21,660 nt of DNA from Pseudomonadota bacterium (GTDB lineage: Bacteria > Pseudomonadota > Alphaproteobacteria > Rhizobiales > Devosiaceae), in contig JAEYTN010000046.1 in assembly GCA_023433985.1 (NCBI GenBank), positions 1 to 21,660 on the forward strand, given 5' to 3'. Positions 5,363-12,684 of this stretch are shown in pieces; within the stretch, counting starts at the first letter, position 1, and each line of letters opens with the position of its first letter. The notes under the pieces were generated by a model. That model did no database searches. It was not told where the DNA came from and was given only the letters and a program-made list of their open reading frames with translations. Made by a program: the position numbers and the translations under genes.

Positions 5363-8029
5363 TCAGGACGCCGCGAGGGCCTTCAGCACGTGTGGGGCGA
5401 GCGGATTGCTGCGAGCCTCGTCCGAAGTGAAGTCGAACGTGGAGACGGTCATCCAGCCCTTTCCGAGGAAGGTGCGTTTCGACAGCGCGGCGGCCTTGTG
5501 CAGCCAGGCAACGGCGATGCCGGCATCGACGAGTCCGCCGAACGCCGTGGAGCGGAAGCCGGTCAGAACGTATTTCGGGATGAGCCCGCCCCAGTGCTCG
5601 TCGAGCATCGGGCCGTTCGGCAGCCCGGCCCAGGGGCCGTCGGTGCGGCGCCAGGAGAAGGCGCCCATCCAGCGGCCATCCCATGGCGTGCCTTCGCGCT
5701 CGCGAATCTGCATCTTGGGGAAGTTCGCCCCATCGCCGACGGGCACGTTGCGCTCGGGATCGCTCAGCGACTGCATGGAATTGGCAACGAGCAGCACCTT
5801 GCGGCCGGCGACGAGCTGTTCGCGGAGCGGGGTCGTCAGTTGGGTGGCGAGGAGCGTGCCGCCAGATGTGCCCGGCAAACCGAGGGACGCCAGCAGTGCC
5901 TTGGCGCCTTCGTCGGCGGGCTCGAGCGCAGGAGCATCCGCTATCGGCGGGACGATGCAGAATTCATGCGTGCCGCGCCCGAGGAGCCCGCCGGAGCCGT
6001 CACGCGCTTCGAGCTCTAGGTGGGAAAGGTCGATCGCGGTGGCGGACGGGGCGGTCAGCGACAGGGTCACCTCACCACTGCCGGTCAGGCCCGGGGGCAG
6101 GGCGATGCTGCCGGTCGTACCGGCGAAGCGCCAGGTGAGCGTCGCGTCGGCCGCGAGCCGGCCCGCGCCGGCAAGGCGGACAGGTACCGTGATGGTTTCA
6201 CCGGAGCGCAGCGCCGTGCGTTCAGGCCGCGCGACCACGAGCCAGGGCTGCTGCAACGCATTGAGCCGGTCGCCGAAGGCGCGCACGTTGTTGCGCGCGT
6301 CCATAAGGCCGTTGGCTTCCCACTGGGTGTCATTGAGCTCGGTGATGATGTAGCCCGAGATGGGCTCGGCATGGCGCAGCGTCTCGATCTGGTATTTCAG
6401 CGCCCGGTACTGGGTGTCCTGCGCGGCGGAAACGAACCCGTCGAGGTCGCCGAAGATCGGGCCGAGCTGCGCATCGCGGAAGCGGGTCTCGATGCCGTGC
6501 GGGTAGCCGGCCCCGTTGTTCCAGTCATGGCCGCTCTCGAACCACCAGGGCTCGGAGCCGTCCTTCTCCATGATGTCGCGAAGGTGCGGCAGGCCCCAGA
6601 CGCCGAATTCCGAACAGATCAGCGGCTCGCTGCCGGTGCGCTCGCCATCGCGATGCGGGCTGTAGGTCCAGGCGGGGCGGGCGGCGAACTCGCTGGTGAG
6701 GCGGGTGAACCAGGCATTCTGCGACGGCCAGCTATTGTACCAGTGGAAATCCTCGATATCGGTCTTCATGTGGTAGTTGCGCGGGAAGCAGGGGGAGTTG
6801 TCGACCACGAGGCTTCCGGGCACCAGCGGCTTCACGCGGTCGAAGGTGGTCTTCAGCCAGGCGCGGTCGTCGGGGTTGTCGTCGAGGTCGATGCCCCAAC
6901 CCTCGTTGATGATGGTCCAGATGCAGATCGAGGCGTGGTGGCCGTGGTTGGCGACCGCCGCCTCGAAGGTCTCGGTCAGCTGCTCACGCGTCTGGGGGGC
7001 GAGGAACTCCATGTAGGGCATGTCGAGCCACACCACGAGGCCGAGCCGGTCGGCCAGCTCGAGGTAGAGCGGGTCAGGAATCTTCACGTGGCAACGCAGG
7101 GTGTTGAGGCCGATGGCCCTGGCGTTGCGGAAGCGCTGCTCGAGGAACTCGGGGTCGGGGTGGCGGCTCTCCTCCTCGGGGTACCAGTCCTGGTCGAGGG
7201 CGCCGAACATGTAGAAGGGCTCGCCGTTGAGCCACAGGCGGCCATCCCGGCTCTCGAACTTGCGGAAGCCGACAGTGCGGGTCTGCACGTCGGAGCCGAG
7301 CGCGACTGTCAGCTCATAGAGGTTCGGTGCATCGGGCGACCAGAGCTCGACCGAGGCAACCGGAAGGCGGAGCGAGAACTCGGCGCCGACGTCGAAGCTC
7401 TGCTCGGCGACGGTGCGCCCGTCGCGGGCGAGGTTCAGGCGCACCGAACCGCTGCTGCCCCCGTCGAGGCGACCGCAGACGTTGACGGCATGGGTGCTGA
7501 GGTCGGTTTCGGTGGTAACCGCCAGGCCCGTGACGTGCAGGGCCTCGCGCGCCTCGAGCCGCACGCTCTTCCAGATGCCACCCTGCAGTCCGTACCAGTC
7601 CTGCTTGCCGTGCAGCATCGCGCCGAGGCCGCGCTCGGCGTAGTTGCGCTCGTCGGGAACGCGGGCGGTGACGTCGAGCTCGAAGCGAGGACCGAAACGG
7701 GTGACGTCGACCTCGATCGGGGTCCAGGCATTGTCGTGGCGCGCCACCACCTCGCCGCCCACGCGCACCGTGGTTTCGTGGAACACACCCCCGAAGACGA
7801 GCACGACGCGCTTGCCCGACCACTCGGCCGGCATGTCCACCGTTCGGCGATAGGTGCCGGCGCCGGCCGAGTTGCGCAGCTCGGCGAACTGCGCCTGCCA
7901 GACGCCCGGCACCCGGATCGGGTGCGTGCCGTCGAGCCGCGCCGCCGCGCCGGTGAAGGTGAAGTCCCAGGTGCCGTCGATGCTGAGCACGGGACGGATG
8001 TTGCTGCGGGTGGCGTCAATGGTCGACAT
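5363..8029 (-). CDS. GH2 family beta-glycosidase with long C-terminal extension
   Basis: This 888-residue glycoside hydrolase family 2 protein belongs with beta-galactosidase, beta-glucuronidase and beta-mannosidase. An N-terminal jelly-roll sugar-binding domain spans about 1-165 (DGTWDFTF, PGVWQ, GTYRRTV, GLQGGIWKSV). An Ig-like domain follows at about 165-260, then a TIM barrel at about 260-620. The acid/base Glu376 is in WTIINEGWG and the nucleophile Glu474 in ICSEFGVWG. After the barrel come roughly 270 residues: an Ig-like stretch, then an alpha/beta region (REQLVAGRKVLLVANSM) resembling a glutamine-amidotransferase fold. There is no signal peptide. The frame stays open upstream into the GH1-like gene, but ATG at 8029 is chosen because the fold starts right after it and it lies 20 bp past the preceding stop. 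The substrate is a beta-glycoside; which sugar is not determined. Confidence 0.87.
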   Translation of the reverse strand: MSTIDATRSNIRPVLSIDGTWDFTFTGAAARLDGTHPIRVPGVWQAQFAELRNSAGAGTYRRTVDMPAEWSGKRVVLVFGGVFHETTVRVGGEVVARHDNAWTPIEVDVTRFGPRFELDVTARVPDERNYAERGLGAMLHGKQDWYGLQGGIWKSVRLEAREALHVTGLAVTTETDLSTHAVNVCGRLDGGSSGSVRLNLARDGRTVAEQSFDVGAEFSLRLPVASVELWSPDAPNLYELTVALGSDVQTRTVGFRKFESRDGRLWLNGEPFYMFGALDQDWYPEEESRHPDPEFLEQRFRNARAIGLNTLRCHVKIPDPLYLELADRLGLVVWLDMPYMEFLAPQTREQLTETFEAAVANHGHHASICIWTIINEGWGIDLDDNPDDRAWLKTTFDRVKPLVPGSLVVDNSPCFPRNYHMKTDIEDFHWYNSWPSQNAWFTRLTSEFAARPAWTYSPHRDGERTGSEPLICSEFGVWGLPHLRDIMEKDGSEPWWFESGHDWNNGAGYPHGIETRFRDAQLGPIFGDLDGFVSAAQDTQYRALKYQIETLRHAEPISGYIITELNDTQWEANGLMDARNNVRAFGDRLNALQQPWLVVARPERTALRSGETITVPVRLAGAGRLAADATLTWRFAGTTGSIALPPGLTGSGEVTLSLTAPSATAIDLSHLELEARDGSGGLLGRGTHEFCIVPPIADAPALEPADEGAKALLASLGLPGTSGGTLLATQLTTPLREQLVAGRKVLLVANSMQSLSDPERNVPVGDGANFPKMQIREREGTPWDGRWMGAFSWRRTDGPWAGLPNGPMLDEHWGGLIPKYVLTGFRSTAFGGLVDAGIAVAWLHKAAALSKRTFLGKGWMTVSTFDFTSDEARSNPLAPHVLKALAAS

Positions 8030-8049
8030 GCGTGGTCTCTCTGGGGTCG

Positions 8050-9402
8050 TTACGAGGCGATGGTGCCGACGTCGTTGGCGGCGACCACGTGGCGGTAGGC
8101 CGGGACGAGTTCGGTCTCGATACGATCGAAGGTGCCGTCGAAGCCGAGCTTCAGCGTCCACAGGCCCATCGGCGCGATCCAGTCCTCGAGGTCGAGGTTC
8201 TCGAGCGTGGTGAAGCGCATGTAGCGCATGAAATTGGCCACCTGGTCGGGGTTCATATGCCTGGGGCCCTGGCGCAGGATGTAGTCCTCGAGCGGGCGGC
8301 CGGCACGATAGACCCAGTCGATGAGATCGAACACGGGGAACCAGGTGAAGCCCACAAGCGGCAGCCCTTCCTCGCGCGCTTCCTTCACCGCGACCGCCGC
8401 TTCGCGCAGCCATGCGCCGCGTTCGGCGACAGTGCCGTTGAGGCTGGACTCGGTGACCATTACCGGCTTGCCGTAGCGCTCGGCGAAGGCCTTGATCGAA
8501 CGCTTCATGCCCGCGCCGCGGGCGGATATGGGCTTCCGCACGAACTCGTTCTCCCAGCGGACGAGCTTCTGGCAGGACACTTCCGGGTAGTAGTTGGTGC
8601 CAAGGATGTCGAGAACCTGCGGGCGGGCGCGGTGCCACTCGAGATCGGCCTCGGTCATGCCGTTGCGCAGGAACCAGTCGGCGAGAATGTGGTTGCCGTC
8701 GACGGTGCCGACGACGAGGTCTGAGCCCATGAAGGTCTTGGCCGTTTCTATGTCGGCGCGTTCCTGCAGGTCGGGTGTGTCGGGGATCACCTCGCCCGCC
8801 ATATCGACCTGCACGATGACGGTATCGGAGCGGGCGGCCCGCATGGCTTCGATGGAGAGCGTCATGCCGCGCGCAATGTTGCGCAGCAGCTTCACCTGCC
8901 CGTCATGGCCGCGAAGATAGGGCGGCCACATGCCGCGCAGGCCGGCAAACTCGGTAGCGACCGTCGTTTCGTTGAAGGGCGTGTGGTAGCGGATGCGGTC
9001 CTTGTAGCGGTCGGCGAACGCGAAGGCCCAGTCGGCGACGTGCTTTTCGTAGTCGGTGTTGAGGAACTGGTTGTCGAGCCAGAGCGGCACGCCGTAGTGC
9101 ATCAGATCGGCAATGATCTCGATGCCCTTCTCGACCGCCTTGTCGATCGCTCTGTCGGCCCAGCTCCAGTCGAACTGGCCCTTGGCCGGCTCGCACTTGT
9201 ACCACGGCATGCCGTAGCGCATGGCGCGCACGCCCAGCGAGGCGCAGCGGTCGAGGTCCTCGCGGAAGTACTGGTAGTGGTGAGTGAGCGCGAACTCGTC
9301 GAGAACCCGCTCGCCCATACGCTCGGTCTGGCCGATGAAGGTGTTTTCCATGCCGACGGCCCACACGAAGCCTTCGGGTGAGGGGTCGAAAAGATTGGCC
9401 AT
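8050..9402 (-). CDS. Divergent GH1-like beta-glycosidase
   Basis: This 450-residue TIM-barrel glycosidase resembles family GH1 (beta-glucosidase/beta-galactosidase) but has altered signature motifs. TPFNETTV at 141-148 stands where GH1 has TFNEP, with the likely acid/base Glu145. VMVTESS near 315-320 stands where GH1 has ITENG, with the likely nucleophile Glu318. Other GH1-like segments are FREDLDRCASLGVRAMRYGMPW at 47-67, IIADLMHYGVPLWL, ILGTNYYP near 266-273 and GFTWFPVFDLIDW. An in-frame GTG at 9432 would add ten residues. ATG at 9402 is preferred because AGGA at 9410-9413 sits seven bases before it and the GTG has no such site. It follows the MalG-type permease by 37 bp and precedes GH2 by 20 bp, in one operon. 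No signal peptide. The substrate is unknown. Confidence 0.8.
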   Translation of the reverse strand: MANLFDPSPEGFVWAVGMENTFIGQTERMGERVLDEFALTHHYQYFREDLDRCASLGVRAMRYGMPWYKCEPAKGQFDWSWADRAIDKAVEKGIEIIADLMHYGVPLWLDNQFLNTDYEKHVADWAFAFADRYKDRIRYHTPFNETTVATEFAGLRGMWPPYLRGHDGQVKLLRNIARGMTLSIEAMRAARSDTVIVQVDMAGEVIPDTPDLQERADIETAKTFMGSDLVVGTVDGNHILADWFLRNGMTEADLEWHRARPQVLDILGTNYYPEVSCQKLVRWENEFVRKPISARGAGMKRSIKAFAERYGKPVMVTESSLNGTVAERGAWLREAAVAVKEAREEGLPLVGFTWFPVFDLIDWVYRAGRPLEDYILRQGPRHMNPDQVANFMRYMRFTTLENLDLEDWIAPMGLWTLKLGFDGTFDRIETELVPAYRHVVAANDVGTIAS

Positions 9403-9439
9403 GCCGGGGTCCTGAAAGTTGCGGGTAGCCACGAGGGGA

Positions 9440-10312
9440 TCAGTCCTTGATCCCGGTCATGGCGATGCCCTGGATGAAATAGCGCTGAGCAAAGAGGAAG
9501 GCGACGAGCAGGGGCAGGAGCGTCAGCACCGCGCCTGCCATCACCACGCCGTATTCGACCACGTGCTGGCCGACGAAGAGCGCGAGCCCGGCCGGCAGCG
9601 TGCGCATCTCGGTCGAGGAGGTGATGAGCAGCGGCCAGAGGAAGTCGTTCCAGTTGTACATGAAGTGGAAGATGGCGAGGGTGGCGAGCGCCGGGCCCGA
9701 CAGCGGCAGGATGATACGCCAGTAGATGCCGAACTCGCTGGCCCCGTCGATGCGGGCGGCCTCGTCGAGCTCCTTGGGCAGGGTCATGAAGAACTGCCGC
9801 AGCATGAAGATGCCGAAGGCGTTGGTGGCGCGCGGCACGATCAGGCCGGAGTAGGAGTCGAGCATCCCCAGGTCGTGCACCACCACGTAGAGCGGAATGA
9901 ACATCACCTGGAAGGGCAGCATGAGTGCGATCAGGATTGCGATGAAGGTCGCGTCACGGCCCGGGAACTCGAGGCGGGAGAGGGCGTAGGCGGCCATCGA
10001 GTCGAGCAGCAGCGAGATGATCGTGACACCGCCCGCCATGACGATGGAGTTGAGGAACAGCCGGGCGAAGGGGATGCGGCTCCAGACGTTCTGGTAGTTT
10101 TCGAGCGTCCAGCTGTCGGGGAAGAGCTTGGGCGGATACTGGGCGATCTGCGCCTCGGGCTTGAACGAGGTGAAGACCATCCAGATGAAGGGGAAGATGA
10201 TGGCCAGCGCGATCAGGGCGAGCACCGTCACGGTCACGACCGTCCAGGCCCGCGAGGGCTGGTTGAGGGCGCTGCGTACCGGCGTCGCTGCGGTTTCGGC
10301 GAGTGCGGTCAT
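9440..10312 (-). CDS. Sugar ABC transporter permease, MalG type
   Basis: This 290-residue inner-membrane protein is of the MalG/CUT1 type. It has six hydrophobic segments, starting with VVTVTVLALIALAIIFPFIW near residue 24. The FTSFKP...P..LFP...T.ENY signature follows the first segment. The cytoplasmic EAA loop reads EAARIDGASEFGIYWRIILP, the site where the ATPase docks. The C-terminus (FAQRYFIQGIAMTGIKD) is typical of MalG. The ATG at 10312 overlaps the stop of the partner permease by one base (TGATG), so the two are translationally coupled. It works with the upstream permease and binding protein to import a di- or oligosaccharide. No ATPase is encoded in this cluster. Confidence 0.93.
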   Translation of the reverse strand: MTALAETAATPVRSALNQPSRAWTVVTVTVLALIALAIIFPFIWMVFTSFKPEAQIAQYPPKLFPDSWTLENYQNVWSRIPFARLFLNSIVMAGGVTIISLLLDSMAAYALSRLEFPGRDATFIAILIALMLPFQVMFIPLYVVVHDLGMLDSYSGLIVPRATNAFGIFMLRQFFMTLPKELDEAARIDGASEFGIYWRIILPLSGPALATLAIFHFMYNWNDFLWPLLITSSTEMRTLPAGLALFVGQHVVEYGVVMAGAVLTLLPLLVAFLFAQRYFIQGIAMTGIKD

Positions 10313-11223
10313 CAATCCCTCCCTGTGCGGGTGAGCCACATCTGGATCAGCGTCAGGATCAGCACGATGACGAAGAGGACGAAGCCGACCGCCGCGGCGT
10401 AGCTCAGGTTGAACTGGGTGATGCCCTGCCGGTAGATGAAGCTCACCAGCGTCTCGGTGGAAAAGAGCGGGCCGCCATTTGGCGTGAGCACGAAGACCGG
10501 GTCGAACACCTGGAAGGCGCCGATGATCGAGATCACCAGCACGAAGACGTTGGTGGTCTTGAGCTGGGGCCAGGTGACGTTCCAGAACTGCTGCCAGCGG
10601 TTGGCGCCGTCGATGCGCGCCGCTTCGTAGAGCACCGGCGCGATGGCCTGCAGGCCGGCGAGGTAGATCACCATGTTGAAGCCGATGTTCTTCCACAGCG
10701 TCACGACGATCACTGCCGGCATGGCCCAGTCGGGGTCGCGCAGGGGGCTGAACTTCGGCAGGCCGAGGAAGCTGATCCAGTAGGAGAGCAGGCCGATGTC
10801 GGGATCGAGCAGGAAGCGCCAGGCGAGCGCCACGATGGCGAATGACGAGATCACGGGCAGGAAGATGGCGGCGCGGAACAGCGTGCGGCCGGGGATGGCA
10901 CGGTTGAGCAGCAGTGCCAGCGACAGCGGGATGACGACGCCCAGCGGCACGAAGAAGAGGGTGAAATAGACGGTATTCTTCAGTGCATTCCAGGCGCGCG
11001 CGTCCTTCCACATCTTCTCGTAATTGGCGGCACCGACGAATTCCTGCACCTCGGCGCCGAAGCGCCATTGATGCAGGCTCAGCATCACCGACTGGATGAT
11101 CGGCCAGAAGACGAACACCGCAAGTATGGCGAGGCTCGGCGCGAGGAACAGCCAGCCGGCGACGATCTGGCTGCGCGCGCCCCTGCCACGGCGGCGGGGC
11201 GGAGAGAGGGTGTCGGTGCTCAT
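10312..11223 (-). CDS. Sugar ABC transporter permease, MalF type
   Basis: This 303-residue permease is of the MalF/UgpA type. It has a basic N-terminus (RRRGRGARS) followed by membrane segments, beginning with a FLAPSLAILAVFVFWPIIQSV stretch. The EAA docking loop reads EAARIDGANRWQQFWNVTWP. The FDPVFVLTPNGGPLFST segment and the final QMWLTRTGRD are characteristic of this family. It starts 66 bp after the binding-protein stop, and a strong hairpin occupies that gap. Its stop shares one base with the start of the MalG-type gene. Together they form the membrane channel of a CUT1 sugar importer. Confidence 0.93.
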   Translation of the reverse strand: MSTDTLSPPRRRGRGARSQIVAGWLFLAPSLAILAVFVFWPIIQSVMLSLHQWRFGAEVQEFVGAANYEKMWKDARAWNALKNTVYFTLFFVPLGVVIPLSLALLLNRAIPGRTLFRAAIFLPVISSFAIVALAWRFLLDPDIGLLSYWISFLGLPKFSPLRDPDWAMPAVIVVTLWKNIGFNMVIYLAGLQAIAPVLYEAARIDGANRWQQFWNVTWPQLKTTNVFVLVISIIGAFQVFDPVFVLTPNGGPLFSTETLVSFIYRQGITQFNLSYAAAVGFVLFVIVLILTLIQMWLTRTGRD

Positions 11224-11247
11224 CGGACGCTCGACCGGGAAAGGGGC

Positions 11248-11276
11248 GGGAGCGGGCCGGGAGGGGGCCCGCTCCC
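11248..11276. other. Strong hairpin between binding-protein and permease genes
   Basis: GGGAGCGGGCC at 11248-11258 and GGCCCGCTCCC at 11266-11276 are perfect reverse complements around a 7-nt loop. No U-run follows on the minus strand. Stem-loops at this spot in malE-malF-type operons protect the binding-protein mRNA from 3' decay and reduce permease expression. That role is inferred from position. Confidence 0.65.
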
Positions 11277-11289
11277 AATCGCGGCTGGC

Positions 11290-12516
11290 TTACTCGACCA
11301 TGCCGGCGAGGGACTCGTTGTACATGGCGGTAGCGTTCTCCACCGTGTCGCGTCCGAGCGTGATGGTCTGGATCAGCGGCGTAAACACGTCGTCGTTGAT
11401 CTGGCTGAAGTTGGTCTGCCCGGCGAGGTTGAAGCGCGACACCGGCACCACGGCCGAGAACTTCGCGGCCCAGGGGTTGGTGAGCTCGGGGCTGCCCGCG
11501 AGGTCGGTGCGCGATGGCGGGAAGCCGGTCTCGTTGGCGATGCGGAGCTGGCTTGCCTTGGAGTTCCAGTGGCCGAGGAACTTGATCGCCGCCTCGGGAT
11601 CGTCGGTGTTCTTGTTGACGAGCAGCACCACGGTGTCGCCGAGGGTTACCGGGCCGGCGGGGCCAGACGGGATCGGCGCAACGTCGTAGTTGAGGCCGGC
11701 GGCGGAAAAGCCGTTGGTCATCCACGGGCCGGTGACGCCCATTGCTGCCTTGCCGGTTTCGAACAGCTTGTCCGCTTCGGCACCGGTCAGGCCGGTGGGC
11801 GAGATCTTGCCGTTGACGACCAGGTCGCTCCAGAGTTTCAGGGCCTCGACCGCCTTGGGGTCGGCAAGGCCGGCCTGGCCGTCCTTCACGATATCGGCCC
11901 CGTTGCCCCAGAGCAGGATGGGCCAGTTCGGGATGGTCTGGTGGTCGGGCAGGGTCAGGCCGTACTGCGCCTCGCCGTCGGTCTTGGTGGTGGCCTTGAT
12001 GGCGGCGATCCACTCGTCCCAGGTGGTCGGTGGCTTCTCGGGGTCGAGGCCGGCCGCCGCGAACAGGTCCTTGTTGTAGTACATCAGCAGCGTCGCGTAG
12101 TTCATCGGCGTCGCGTAGTAGCGACCGTCGACCTGGAGCACGGACTTGAGGCCGTCCGACCAGTTGGCCGGATCGAGGTCGTTGTCCGCCGTCATCTGGT
12201 CGGTCAGGTCCATGATGTAGCCGGACTTGGCGAACTGCGGCAGGTAGGCGAAGTTGATCGCCACCACGTCCGGGCCGGAGCCCGAGGCCATCGAGCTCAG
12301 CAGCTTCTGCATCAGGCTGTCCCAGGGCATGATGTCCATGGAGACAGGGGAATCCGGATTGGCGGCGGTGAACTCGGCCGCCAACGCCTCGATGGTGGGG
12401 CGGTCGGGGCCAGTGAAGCCGTTCCAGAAGGTGAGTTCCGCAGCCTGCCCGGCCACGGGCATAGCGATGGCGATGGCCAGCAGCGATGCCGCTGCGGCCT
12501 TGCTCCAGAATTTCAT
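11290..12516 (-). CDS. Extracellular sugar-binding protein (family 1 SBP)
   Basis: This 408-residue periplasmic solute-binding protein belongs to family 1 (MalE/UgpB type). It has a Sec signal peptide of about 26 residues: MKFWSK, then a hydrophobic core, ending in AGQAA before ELTFWNG. LTFWNGFTGPDRPTIEALAAEF is the usual first strand and helix. GSGPDVVAIN, ATPMNYATLLMYYNKDLF, PPTTWDEW and GKAAMGVTGPWM are characteristic family segments. GAGGAGG at 12521-12527 provides an excellent ribosome-binding site before ATG at 12516. It is the first gene of the minus-strand operon and is divergent from the LacI-type gene, which probably controls it. The ligand is an oligosaccharide; identity cannot be read from sequence. 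Confidence 0.93.
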   Translation of the reverse strand: MKFWSKAAAASLLAIAIAMPVAGQAAELTFWNGFTGPDRPTIEALAAEFTAANPDSPVSMDIMPWDSLMQKLLSSMASGSGPDVVAINFAYLPQFAKSGYIMDLTDQMTADNDLDPANWSDGLKSVLQVDGRYYATPMNYATLLMYYNKDLFAAAGLDPEKPPTTWDEWIAAIKATTKTDGEAQYGLTLPDHQTIPNWPILLWGNGADIVKDGQAGLADPKAVEALKLWSDLVVNGKISPTGLTGAEADKLFETGKAAMGVTGPWMTNGFSAAGLNYDVAPIPSGPAGPVTLGDTVVLLVNKNTDDPEAAIKFLGHWNSKASQLRIANETGFPPSRTDLAGSPELTNPWAAKFSAVVPVSRFNLAGQTNFSQINDDVFTPLIQTITLGRDTVENATAMYNESLAGMVE

Positions 12517-12684
12517 GTGTCCTCCTCAGCCATCGTTGGGATGGCGCTTTTTCGTCGCCCTCGGGATGGGACCCGCCCACTCCTCTCCGGCTGCTAATAC
12601 CTTCAGTTATTTTTTTATCAGACGCAATTGATATTTTGACCGGACGAAGAATTGCGCTACCGGTGGCGCAATGGGATTTCGCTT
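12517..12684. promoter_or_regulatory. Divergent promoter region between SBP and lacI-type genes
   Basis: These 168 bp separate two divergent starts and must hold both promoters. The centre (about 12595-12650) is markedly AT-rich against the GC-rich background, including a run of seven T at 12611-12616 and neighbours. I could not place a convincing -35/-10 pair with 16-18 bp spacing on either strand. A large palindrome at its right end is listed separately. Confidence 0.6.
12651..12672. promoter_or_regulatory. 22-bp palindrome, candidate operator for the LacI-type regulator
   Basis: ATTGCGC at 12651-12657 is the exact reverse complement of GCGCAAT at 12666-12672, and the centre contains ACCGGT at 12659-12664. 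Only one of the 11 symmetric pairs is mismatched (T12658 against G12665). The size and central CG fit a LacI-family dimer site. It ends 12 bp before the regulator's ATG, consistent with autoregulation, and could also repress the divergent binding-protein operon. Confidence 0.6.

Noticed and set aside
6020..8098. Open frame of about 690 codons on the + strand opposite the GH2 gene
   Set aside because: Composition is typical of antisense shadows and there is no recognisable motif, while the minus strand encodes a complete GH2 with both catalytic glutamates.
8030..8638. N-terminal extension of the GH2 reading frame by about 200 residues
   Set aside because: The extra part lies entirely inside the GH1-like gene in another frame and is a shadow; the GH2 fold starts right after ATG 8029.
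8871..8884. GCGCAA-TG-TTGCGC palindrome resembling the candidate operator arms
   Set aside because: It lies within conserved GH1-like coding sequence, lacks the ACCGGT centre and outer bases, and such GC-rich palindromes are expected by chance here.
12597..12640. Candidate -35/-10 boxes in the AT-rich part of the divergent promoter region
   Set aside because: Hexamers such as TTGCGT, TATTAG and GATAAA are present but not at 16-18 bp spacing on either strand, so no promoter is called.
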